Shown: piece by piece, positions 57,111-64,000 of the stretch
Position numbering within the stretch: position 1 is the stretch's first letter
How the letters are laid out: every line of letters starts with the position of its first letter
NCBI GenBank assembly: GCA_024280115.1
Contig: JAJRQT010000071.1
Coordinates: 62,001-126,000, forward strand
Length of the DNA stretch: 64,000 nt
Direction of reading: 5' to 3'
Source: Bacteroidota bacterium
Lineage (GTDB): Bacteria; Bacteroidota; Bacteroidia; Cytophagales; Cyclobacteriaceae
Position numbers and translations under genes: made by a program
The notes under the pieces: generated by a model
The model's database searches: none
Told to the model about the DNA's origin: nothing
The model's input: only the letters and a program-made list of their open reading frames with translations

Positions 57111-57977
57111 TTATATGCCAATTTTTCTTATTTGGAATAATTTAAAAACGATATAAAATATAACTCCCCAAACGGCCAAAATCAGGGCATTGATGAAAAT
57201 TAATAATGCAATGGGAGCATTTGCACTTGAGGCCCACAAAGATCTTTTAATCGTTTTATCACTGACAAATGTGGGGATTCCCCATTTCATAATCTTCGAA
57301 ACCTCAACCGATCCATATTTCTCATTTTCTACAATCCGAACAAGTATTTTCAGGTTTCCTTCGGTATCTCCGGGCAAGTCATCAGGAAATTCCATGGATA
57401 TATTCCCCTCCTCATCTGTGGTATTATATTCATCACCAACGGGTAAAGGGCTCAATGGTCGCTCAACAAGAAACTTTATTTGGACATCTTCTTGCGGAAT
57501 GTTATTACCAGTAGAATCTATTTCAGACACGTTGACGTAGATTAGTTTTATTGAATCCTCTATCATGAACCGGACATCAAGATTAACATCTTCAACGGAA
57601 ATTGCGGTTTCTTTACCTTTTAGATTTTCATTTTCATGAATAACAGCGAAATATTTAGCAACCTTGGTTTTTTCAGCTGATTCAAATTGAGCCGGGGAAA
57701 AGGTGTATGTGCCCAAACCATTACTGGCAGTCACTATTGTCCCCAACAAATTAGAATCTGTTATTTCCGATGAGTATAAAACAACTTCTACACCTGCCGC
57801 CGGTAGATATCGTTTTTCTGTTTTGGCCAATACCCTTACAGAAAGCTGATGCATTTCAGTATTTCTGAAAGATTCGAGATAGACACGTACAGGTGCCTTA
57901 TCTCCACCCACAGGATAATTTGAACTACTAAACCCCATTAAAATCATGCCTATTAATGTAACTATTATCGCCTTCAT
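57111..57977 (-). CDS. Exported Ig-like protein with C-terminal membrane anchor (module B)
   Basis: 288 residues with a Sec signal (about 1-18) and a C-terminal transmembrane helix (about 256-280). The body resembles two Ig-like/CARDB-type beta domains (DEEGNISMEFPDDLPGDTEG). Paralogue of the protein at 60291, each placed after an NrfD gene. No cofactor-binding motif is seen. Its start overlaps the NrfD stop by four bases (ATGA). Likely an assembly or stabilising subunit. Confidence 0.75.
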   Translation of the reverse strand: MKAIIVTLIGMILMGFSSSNYPVGGDKAPVRVYLESFRNTEMHQLSVRVLAKTEKRYLPAAGVEVVLYSSEITDSNLLGTIVTASNGLGTYTFSPAQFESAEKTKVAKYFAVIHENENLKGKETAISVEDVNLDVRFMIEDSIKLIYVNVSEIDSTGNNIPQEDVQIKFLVERPLSPLPVGDEYNTTDEEGNISMEFPDDLPGDTEGNLKILVRIVENEKYGSVEVSKIMKWGIPTFVSDKTIKRSLWASSANAPIALLIFINALILAVWGVIFYIVFKLFQIRKIGI

Positions 57978-59317
57978 ACCTCCTGTTGTTTAGGTTCATT
58001 CCCTTCTTCTTTTTTCGTTTCCCATATCGGAATTACCGGTAGTAATTTTACAAGAAAGGTGATTATTAATAAACAACCGGCAAAAGAAGCAAAAGTAATT
58101 GCCCACTCTTCCCAACTTGGTATATAGTGCCGATAAGACTCATCAACATCCTGAATAGGTAAATACGGATGCTGAAGTGATGGAATAACGATTAAAAAGC
58201 GTTTAAACCATGCTCCCAATAGCACTAAAATGGATATAATTAACATGGGCAATGGCTTTCTTCCCCAGGCAAAAACCAAAACTACAATTGGCAGAACTAA
58301 TCCGAATACCTGCACCAGCCAATACATACTGGCATACTTGCCAAAAAATAGTTCGATAATATGCTCTCCTTCCACTCCAACCATTTTAAATGCCGGCCCT
58401 AGATACTCATTGATATTAAAATAAAGATAAACTAATGACAACAGCACCAGCAGTTTACCCATATGATCAAAAAGTTTGTCAGTAAGGTACTCTTTAATAT
58501 TTAAAGCATTGCGGATAAAATACATTGCCACTATAATCACAGCAGCGCCTGCCATTAATGCCCCCGACACAAAATAGGGTCCCAGATTCGTACTATCCCA
58601 ACCGGGACGCCAGGTCGTCGAAAACAACCAGGACGTTACCGTATGTATGGCAAAGGCAACTGGTATCACCATTACTGACAACATGAATGATACTTTGTGT
58701 AGTATATTATTTTGCTCCGGTGTTCCATGCCAATTAATAGAAAAGACTTTATAGAACCATTTTTTCCAACCTGGGGCGTCTGTTAATTTATCCCGGCAAA
58801 TAGCCAGATCAGGGATGAGTGATATGTACAGCAATAATACGCTGATAGTTAAATAAGTCGTTATAATTATCACGTCCCAGATAATTGGAGACTGAATCCG
58901 TCCATGAATTAATACATTGATAAAACGATCGGGTCTGCCCATATCAACAATAATGATGACACTGGCGCAAATTATAGCTGCTATAGCGATAATTTCTGAA
59001 ATACGGGTTAATGGCGTTGACCAGGTTGCCTTCGACAATTTGAGAATCGAACTGAAAAGAGAACCAACCAGGCTGATAGCCACTAAAAACACAAAATTTG
59101 AAATGTACACCCCCCAGGAAGTATAATCTCGCATAGAGGTGACAATCAGGCCATATCGTAGCTGCCGATAATAAGCGTATATTCCTACAAGTATGAAGGC
59201 AAGCAATACGAAAATGAAAATATTTCCGACCTTTTTATTGGGTAACAGATGGGCAAGCAAATCCTTTTCAACCTTTTGGTTGAATTGGTCATTTAGAAAA
59301 ATTTTGTCTTTTGCCAT
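57974..59317 (-). CDS. NrfD/PsrC-type quinol-interacting membrane protein (module B)
   Basis: 447 residues with about ten transmembrane helices. The DMGRPDRF...HGRIQSPIIWDV motif (about 125-147) is characteristic of the NrfD/PsrC/ActC/HmeB family, which binds menaquinol and may translocate protons. It pairs with the ferredoxin at 59329, with 11 bp between them, and is closely similar to the NrfD at 61205. Confidence 0.92.
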   Translation of the reverse strand: MAKDKIFLNDQFNQKVEKDLLAHLLPNKKVGNIFIFVLLAFILVGIYAYYRQLRYGLIVTSMRDYTSWGVYISNFVFLVAISLVGSLFSSILKLSKATWSTPLTRISEIIAIAAIICASVIIIVDMGRPDRFINVLIHGRIQSPIIWDVIIITTYLTISVLLLYISLIPDLAICRDKLTDAPGWKKWFYKVFSINWHGTPEQNNILHKVSFMLSVMVIPVAFAIHTVTSWLFSTTWRPGWDSTNLGPYFVSGALMAGAAVIIVAMYFIRNALNIKEYLTDKLFDHMGKLLVLLSLVYLYFNINEYLGPAFKMVGVEGEHIIELFFGKYASMYWLVQVFGLVLPIVVLVFAWGRKPLPMLIISILVLLGAWFKRFLIVIPSLQHPYLPIQDVDESYRHYIPSWEEWAITFASFAGCLLIITFLVKLLPVIPIWETKKEEGNEPKQQEV

Positions 59318-59328
59318 ATCGTTATTCT

Positions 59329-60231
59329 TTAACTTGGTTGTCCTTCCGGCGCTTCTTTAAATGGGAATAACCTGTCAGATGGCGGCAAGTAATAAACATT
59401 TGGTTCAGTACCTAGTTCTTCGTGGTACCGATAAGCCGCTTTGTCACGAAGCAGGGTGCTTAACCTTACCGTTTCACTACCATTAGTCACCGAATCAGCA
59501 ATCTGGTCTCCAAAATATAAGGCTCCATTTGGGCAGGCAGTAATACAGTGAGGTACTTTATCCTGACGTAACATGTCTGGACAAAAATCACATTTTTCTA
59601 CGGTCCCAATTTGACTTGGGACACTTGTTTCAGGAGAGTATGAATGGTCTGTTGATTGAGGTTTAGGTTTTCCCCAATTAAAAACACGAGCGGAATACGG
59701 ACAGGCGGCCATACAAAACCGGCAACCGATGCAACGTTTATTATCGATAAGTACAAGTGCGTCAGATCTTTTATATGTGGCTCCTACCGGACAAACCTTA
59801 ACGCATGGTGGATTGTCACAATGAAAACACTTTTTTGGCATCCAGTAAGGAGAAGACGCCTTATTGTCTTGCATCCGCAATACTTTTATAAATGGGCGAT
59901 CAGGTGTGAGTTGGTGGTGATGATCACATGCCTTTATACATTTTCGGGCATTCCGGCAACGTGACAGATCTACTACCATGACAAAATGCCTTCCCGGTAT
60001 CCCTTTTCGGGCTTCTTTAGGAGAAGCCGGTTGATGTGACATTTTCATCAAATTTGATTGGTTCACTTCGACGAGTGTTCCATCGGTTGTGAGGAGTTTT
60101 ACTTTCTTCTCCTTATCCGGCTCTTTGGAACTACATCTTTGAATGAAAGGCGAGCTAGCAATTGCAGAGACCCCGATATAAACACTTGATTTTAAAAATT
60201 TTCTCCGGTGACCTGCTGCCTTATTTTTCAT
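59329..60231 (-). CDS. Tat-exported four-cluster ferredoxin subunit (module B)
   Basis: 300 residues with a twin-arginine signal (HRRKFLKSSVYIG, about 8-20). Four Fe-S sites are recognised: CRNARKCIKAC, CFHCDNPPCVKVCP, CIGCRFCMAACP and CDFCPDM...CITACP, as in NrfC/PsrB/DmsB. In the first site the second Cys of CxxCxxCxxxC is Ala. It should sit on the periplasmic face, passing electrons between the NrfD subunit and cytochromes. Paralogue of 62562. Confidence 0.92.
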   Translation of the reverse strand: MKNKAAGHRRKFLKSSVYIGVSAIASSPFIQRCSSKEPDKEKKVKLLTTDGTLVEVNQSNLMKMSHQPASPKEARKGIPGRHFVMVVDLSRCRNARKCIKACDHHHQLTPDRPFIKVLRMQDNKASSPYWMPKKCFHCDNPPCVKVCPVGATYKRSDALVLIDNKRCIGCRFCMAACPYSARVFNWGKPKPQSTDHSYSPETSVPSQIGTVEKCDFCPDMLRQDKVPHCITACPNGALYFGDQIADSVTNGSETVRLSTLLRDKAAYRYHEELGTEPNVYYLPPSDRLFPFKEAPEGQPS

Positions 60232-60290
60232 AATTAATCTTGTTAAAATATGACCATATCTAAATTTTCAAATAAATGACTATCAATAAT

Positions 60291-61151
60291 TTATATGTTT
60301 CCATTCACAAGTTTGATTTTGACTATCAGAAAAATAACATATATGTAATGGAACCATACGGCAGATAACAGTATAATTAAGGTGTAAACCATCCACAACG
60401 GGGCATCGGTATCACCAAGACCGCGCTGTTTTTCTTTGACCGGCTCGATTGGTATGCCCCAATTCATTTCTCCCCTGGATTCAATTGTTCCAAATGTTTT
60501 ATTATCTTCGATTTTTGCAACAATGGTTAAAACACCGGTTGTATCTCCCGGCATATCTGTAGGAAAGTCTATGTGAATATTACCATTTTCATCCGTTTTT
60601 TCTTTTCCAAAATTCAGTAAGCTAAAAGTCCCTTGTACATACAACAGAATATTAACGCCCTCAATGGGAATAATTTGATTATTCAAGCCAAATTCTGTTG
60701 CACTAACTTCAATAGATTTTGTGCTATCTTTTTGGAAAAAAGAGACTTCTAAATCACCCCGTTTAATAGCTATTTTTCGCTTAGCGGCATTGACAGAAGA
60801 GTTCCCTTCATATTCAACTTCAAAAGTAAAAAGTCCTGAAGGGTCTTTGATTATTTTTGGGTTATCATCATTAATAATAAATACAGCTTTTCCATCATTA
60901 TCTGTATGAATTTTACTCAGTAACACCCGTGAAGTATCGCTGACGCTATAAAATTGGATGACGCCATTAATTAACGGCACATACCTTTTTTCTTTAACTA
61001 TTAGTGTGGCAACAAGGTGTTCTTCTTTAGTGTAATCCTTAAAATATCCAACCTGAACTCTAGCTGTCTTCTTTTTTTGGGCAAAAATATTGTCGGTAGT
61101 AATTGTTGCAATCAGGCTTATTATTAAAATATGTTTAATCACGCTTTTCAT
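60291..61151 (-). CDS. Exported Ig-like protein with C-terminal membrane anchor (module A)
   Basis: 286 residues from the ATG at 61149-61151, which gives a good signal peptide ending NIFAQ. C-terminal transmembrane helix at about 255-278. It resembles the 57111 protein in the DENGNIHIDFPTDMPGDTTG and MNWGIP stretches. Function unknown. It follows the NrfD gene at 61205 in the same order as in module B. Confidence 0.75.
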   Translation of the reverse strand: MKSVIKHILIISLIATITTDNIFAQKKKTARVQVGYFKDYTKEEHLVATLIVKEKRYVPLINGVIQFYSVSDTSRVLLSKIHTDNDGKAVFIINDDNPKIIKDPSGLFTFEVEYEGNSSVNAAKRKIAIKRGDLEVSFFQKDSTKSIEVSATEFGLNNQIIPIEGVNILLYVQGTFSLLNFGKEKTDENGNIHIDFPTDMPGDTTGVLTIVAKIEDNKTFGTIESRGEMNWGIPIEPVKEKQRGLGDTDAPLWMVYTLIILLSAVWFHYIYVIFLIVKIKLVNGNI

Positions 61152-61204
61152 AAGGCCTCTATTTCTTTGTTGTATCGTTTTAGTCACTTTCCACTTTTCT
61201 TCCT

Positions 61205-62554
61205 TTAAGTTCTTTTTATTATCCGTTGCATTACGGTTTTTCTTAATTCAGCATAGTTTGTCCCCTCTTCACCCTTGACCACAGAAACAATGGGAAGAAA
61301 CTTAGAAAACAAGAAAAACAAAAAGCAAAACATCGCAACACCGGCAAAAGTCAGCAGCCACTCTATAGCTGTCGGAGTATAGTGAATATATTCTGGCCTC
61401 ATGTCTTGTAAGGGTAAAAGGGGAGTTTCCAGAGTTGGGATAATAATGAGATACCTTTTAACCCAAAGGGCGAAGACTGCAATTACTGAGACCGCGGTAA
61501 TACTGTTAATGGATCTAAATTGTGGAATAAGAATGACCAGTATTGGGACAACAACACCAACAATTGCTGCAAAGAAGAACCACCACCAGTATCCATTAGG
61601 ATCAAATAATTTATACAAGACTTCCATTTCCCAGGTTTCGGAGCCATACCAACTGGTTAGGTATTCGCTAAAGGTGAAATAAGCGTATAATGCTCCTAAA
61701 ATCATTAGAATGATACCAAGATAATTGAAATGAATTTTAGTGATATAAGATTCTAAATGATAATATTTACGGAATACCCATAATGCTATGATTAGAACAC
61801 CAGTACCTGAAAAAACAGCAGCAACTACGAAATAAGGAGCGAAAATTGTACTATGCCATCCAGGACGAAGGGTCATGCCGAAGATCCAGGCTAAAACGGA
61901 ATGAACAAGTACTGCCAGGGGGATAATAATAGCTGACATTATATCAAGACCACGTTCCAGGTACCGGTTCTGTTTTGAATTTCCATTGAAATTGACCGCA
62001 AAAAATTTATATAAGGTATGCCTCCACTTGCTTTTGAAAGGATAATCCCTCAAAGCTGCCAAATCACGAATGGTTGCCAGATAAAGAAATATAATGCTGC
62101 CTATTAGGTAAGTACTTATAGCCAGCACATCCCATATTATTGGGGATTGAATTCTGCCATATAAGGCTAAATGATGTAACCTGTCTAAGCGACCCATACA
62201 CAATAGAATATAGGCGGGTCCGATTATGGTAGATATAATAGTAATTATCTCAGCAATACGGATAATAGGGTGCCGCCATTCTACTCTAAGTAGATGAAGA
62301 ATGCCGGAAATTAGAGCTCCAGCATAACTAATACCTATGAAGAAAATAAAATTCGCAATGTATAATCCCCATACCACATTATCACGCATACCCGTAACAA
62401 TGTGCCCATCGACAATCTGTATATAAAGGGCATAAAACCCACCTAGTATAAATAGAACTAAAACAGAGAGCTGTAAAATTCCCGACTTGCTTATTGTCAC
62501 CATTTGGGGGACAAAATAGTTTAATGTTCTGGTAGATTTCTGATCGAGATCCAT
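61205..62554 (-). CDS. NrfD/PsrC-type quinol-interacting membrane protein (module A)
   Basis: 449 residues, about ten transmembrane helices. The family motif is CMGRLDRLHHLALYGRIQSPIIWD; its N-terminal MRDNVVWGLYIANF matches MRDYTSWGVYISNF in module B. It starts seven bases after the ferredoxin at 62562. The first acidic position of the DMGRPDR motif is Cys here (LCMGRLDR), a difference between the two copies that could alter quinone or proton handling. Confidence 0.91.
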   Translation of the reverse strand: MDLDQKSTRTLNYFVPQMVTISKSGILQLSVLVLFILGGFYALYIQIVDGHIVTGMRDNVVWGLYIANFIFFIGISYAGALISGILHLLRVEWRHPIIRIAEIITIISTIIGPAYILLCMGRLDRLHHLALYGRIQSPIIWDVLAISTYLIGSIIFLYLATIRDLAALRDYPFKSKWRHTLYKFFAVNFNGNSKQNRYLERGLDIMSAIIIPLAVLVHSVLAWIFGMTLRPGWHSTIFAPYFVVAAVFSGTGVLIIALWVFRKYYHLESYITKIHFNYLGIILMILGALYAYFTFSEYLTSWYGSETWEMEVLYKLFDPNGYWWWFFFAAIVGVVVPILVILIPQFRSINSITAVSVIAVFALWVKRYLIIIPTLETPLLPLQDMRPEYIHYTPTAIEWLLTFAGVAMFCFLFFLFSKFLPIVSVVKGEEGTNYAELRKTVMQRIIKRT

Positions 62555-62561
62555 AATTAAG

Positions 62562-63509
62562 TTAGTGCTTTTTAACTATTGATTTTTCATAAAATTCTTT
62601 TTGTTCACTAGTCAAAGTTTTGAAACCGGTTTCGTAGTCGAAAAGTCGATCAACCGGTGGTAGATAATAGACATTTGGTTCTGTACCTAACTCAGCCATA
62701 AAATGATATCCTGCCCGTTCATACACTAATTCACTAAAGCGGAATGATTCTGTCCCATTAGTGACAATATCTTCATTTTTATCACCAAAAAAGATTACAC
62801 CATTCGGGCAACCGGTTACGCATGTCGGCAGCTTACCCATACGAGCCATGTCCGGACAAAAATCGCATTTACCAACCGTACCGACTTGATGAGGAACACT
62901 GGTTTCTGGTGAGTAATCGTGGTCAGCCTGGCTCTCATGTACAGGGTCTTTCCATTGAAACACCCTGGATGAATATGGGCACGCCGTCATGCAGAATTTG
63001 CAACCAATGCACCGCTCATTATCCACCAAAACAAGACCATCTGTTCGTTTATAAGTCGCTCCCACCGGACAAACCTTTACGCAAGGTGGTTGATTACAGT
63101 GAAAACATGGTTTGGGAAACCAATAGGGTGCAGTATCATTACTGTCCTGCATTAAAAATACTTTTATCCACTCATCTCCAGGCTCAAGATCGTGCATTTT
63201 TTGACAGTTAGTTACACATTTTCGTGCGTTTCTACATCGCGCAAGATCAATAACCATAACAAATTTTTTGTTAGGTATTCCAGCTCTTGCTTCTTTAACT
63301 TGAGCAGGCATTTTCGCCATCGAAATATTGGCTTTATCTACCTCCACCAGAGTACCATCCGGTGATAAAAGGGATACTGTTTCCCCTTCTTCTACAGGTT
63401 CTTTACAGGATTGGGTAACAATTCCTACCGCACCGATTGTACCTAATGCGGCTGTGGCTGTCTTAAAAAAGAACTTTCTACGCGATTGTTTCTTTTCTTT
63501 ATTTTCCAT
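62562..63509 (-). CDS. Tat-exported four-cluster ferredoxin subunit (module A)
   Basis: 315 residues with a twin-arginine signal (SRRKFFFKTATAALG). Fe-S motifs are CRNARKCVTNC (second Cys replaced by Ala), CFHCNQPPCVKVCP, CIGCKFCMTACP and CDFCPDM...CVTGCP. It is similar to the 59329 protein over its length, including VYYLPPVDRLF near the end. First gene of module A after the multiheme cytochrome, 42 bp downstream. Confidence 0.92.
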   Translation of the reverse strand: MENKEKKQSRRKFFFKTATAALGTIGAVGIVTQSCKEPVEEGETVSLLSPDGTLVEVDKANISMAKMPAQVKEARAGIPNKKFVMVIDLARCRNARKCVTNCQKMHDLEPGDEWIKVFLMQDSNDTAPYWFPKPCFHCNQPPCVKVCPVGATYKRTDGLVLVDNERCIGCKFCMTACPYSSRVFQWKDPVHESQADHDYSPETSVPHQVGTVGKCDFCPDMARMGKLPTCVTGCPNGVIFFGDKNEDIVTNGTESFRFSELVYERAGYHFMAELGTEPNVYYLPPVDRLFDYETGFKTLTSEQKEFYEKSIVKKH

Positions 63510-63551
63510 CTTTCCAAAAGGTCAGGCTATTTAATTCATAAGGATAAATTC

Positions 63552-64000
63552 TTAGTACAAGTATCTATGACATTCAGTACACAGATCCTCTTCCCATCCC
63601 TCTTCAAGTTCTTTGGGATGTACAAAATCCAATGCATCTGCAACCGATGTAAATTGTTCTTCACCGGGTTTTCCCTGAAGAACTATCGTATGGCAAATGT
63701 TACAGTCTTTAGAAATAACTTTACCATCCTCGCTTTTGTGATTGTCATCATGGCACCTGAAACAACCATTATATGTTTTATGCCCGATATGACTATCGTA
63801 TTCATCCCAACTCACCATCATTTCAGGAAAAATGTTTTCTGAAAATTTTTCTGTTATCCCTTCAATGGCTTTATCAATATCCGCTGCTCTTGTCCTGGAA
63901 ATTTCAGGCATATTCTCTGCATAAAATTCCTTAGTATAAGTTTTAATCGTATATATAGCAGTATCCTTGGTGTCATAAGGATCAATAAAAAGATCCATGG
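63552..64000 (-). CDS. Multiheme cytochrome c, C-terminal part (cut by window edge)
   Basis: The frame is open to base 64000 and continues beyond it. The visible ~148 residues hold CFRCHDDNH, CNICH and CTECH near the C-terminus, with many charged residues between. The GHKTYNGCFRCHDDNH pattern resembles the C-terminal part of NapC/NrfH-type or ActA-like cytochromes that receive electrons from quinol. The number of haems upstream cannot be seen. It is the first visible gene of the operon leading to module A. Confidence 0.85.
   Translation of the reverse strand, partial: MDLFIDPYDTKDTAIYTIKTYTKEFYAENMPEISRTRAADIDKAIEGITEKFSENIFPEMMVSWDEYDSHIGHKTYNGCFRCHDDNHKSEDGKVISKDCNICHTIVLQGKPGEEQFTSVADALDFVHPKELEEGWEEDLCTECHRYLY

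Noticed and set aside
1-64000. tRNA, rRNA or riboswitch genes
   Set aside because: No T-loop signatures, rRNA stretches or known riboswitch cores were recognised by eye; short RNAs could be missed.

Overview
The window comes from a low-GC member of the Bacteroidota, probably a gliding Cytophagales-like lineage. The evidence is a GldH lipoprotein next to a RicT/PSP1 gene, a type IX secretion C-terminal sorting domain, a GWxTD protein, a Bacteroidota-type HU-related protein, promoters of the TTTG / TAnnTTTG type, and the general absence of Shine-Dalgarno sequences. No rRNA, tRNA, CRISPR array, prophage or complete insertion sequence was seen.

Region 1 (1-32.5 kb) is mostly ordinary chromosome. 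It holds a truncated secreted metallophosphoesterase, a GH2 glycosidase, metF, a TPR protein, murF, an FG-GAP/T9SS cargo protein, a phosphofructokinase of the pyrophosphate-type signature, an HhH membrane protein coupled to a very large SF1 helicase, gldH-ricT, purD, recQ, mannose-1-phosphate guanylyltransferase, rlmB, a GWxTD protein, a methyltransferase, a Cys-rich ferredoxin, a carbon-nitrogen hydrolase, an Mth938-like protein and a HAD hydrolase. Region 2 (32.7-35.7 kb) is a three-gene envelope operon: DUF4956 membrane protein, HlyD-like adaptor and a TolC-like outer-membrane protein. It has no ATPase.

Region 3 (35.9-55.1 kb) is the most interesting part. A seven-gene, tightly packed minus-strand operon encodes two NHL beta-propellers, a 26-strand-scale outer-membrane barrel and four multiheme cytochromes c (9, 15, 4 and 12 haem-binding motifs). 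Around it lie two more small multiheme cytochromes, an OB-fold-like exported protein, a 16-blade PQQ-type propeller made of exact 40-residue repeats, and a fused CcsBA cytochrome c synthetase. I infer a porin-cytochrome conduit for electron transfer across the outer membrane, with its own haem-ligation machinery. Three of these transcription units share an almost superimposable promoter: a TGAT-N4-ATCA-like Crp/Fnr dyad whose centre lies exactly 36.5 bp from the final G of a TTTG-containing -7-like element. A fourth unit has three such dyads phased at 21 bp. This suggests one Crp/Fnr-family regulon.

Region 4 (56.6-64 kb) carries two tandem copies of an inner-membrane module: a Tat-exported four-cluster ferredoxin, an NrfD-type quinol-interacting membrane protein, and an exported Ig-like protein with a C-terminal membrane anchor. 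The modules are bracketed by a membrane-anchored monohaem cytochrome and a multiheme cytochrome cut by the window edge. No molybdopterin subunit is visible. This looks like a menaquinol:cytochrome c oxidoreductase related to alternative complex III, Qrc and Cbc-type complexes. Together with region 3 it could form a complete path from the quinone pool to the cell surface. The electron acceptor or donor cannot be read from the sequence. The intergenic parts of region 3 are crowded with palindromic REP-like repeats of several families.
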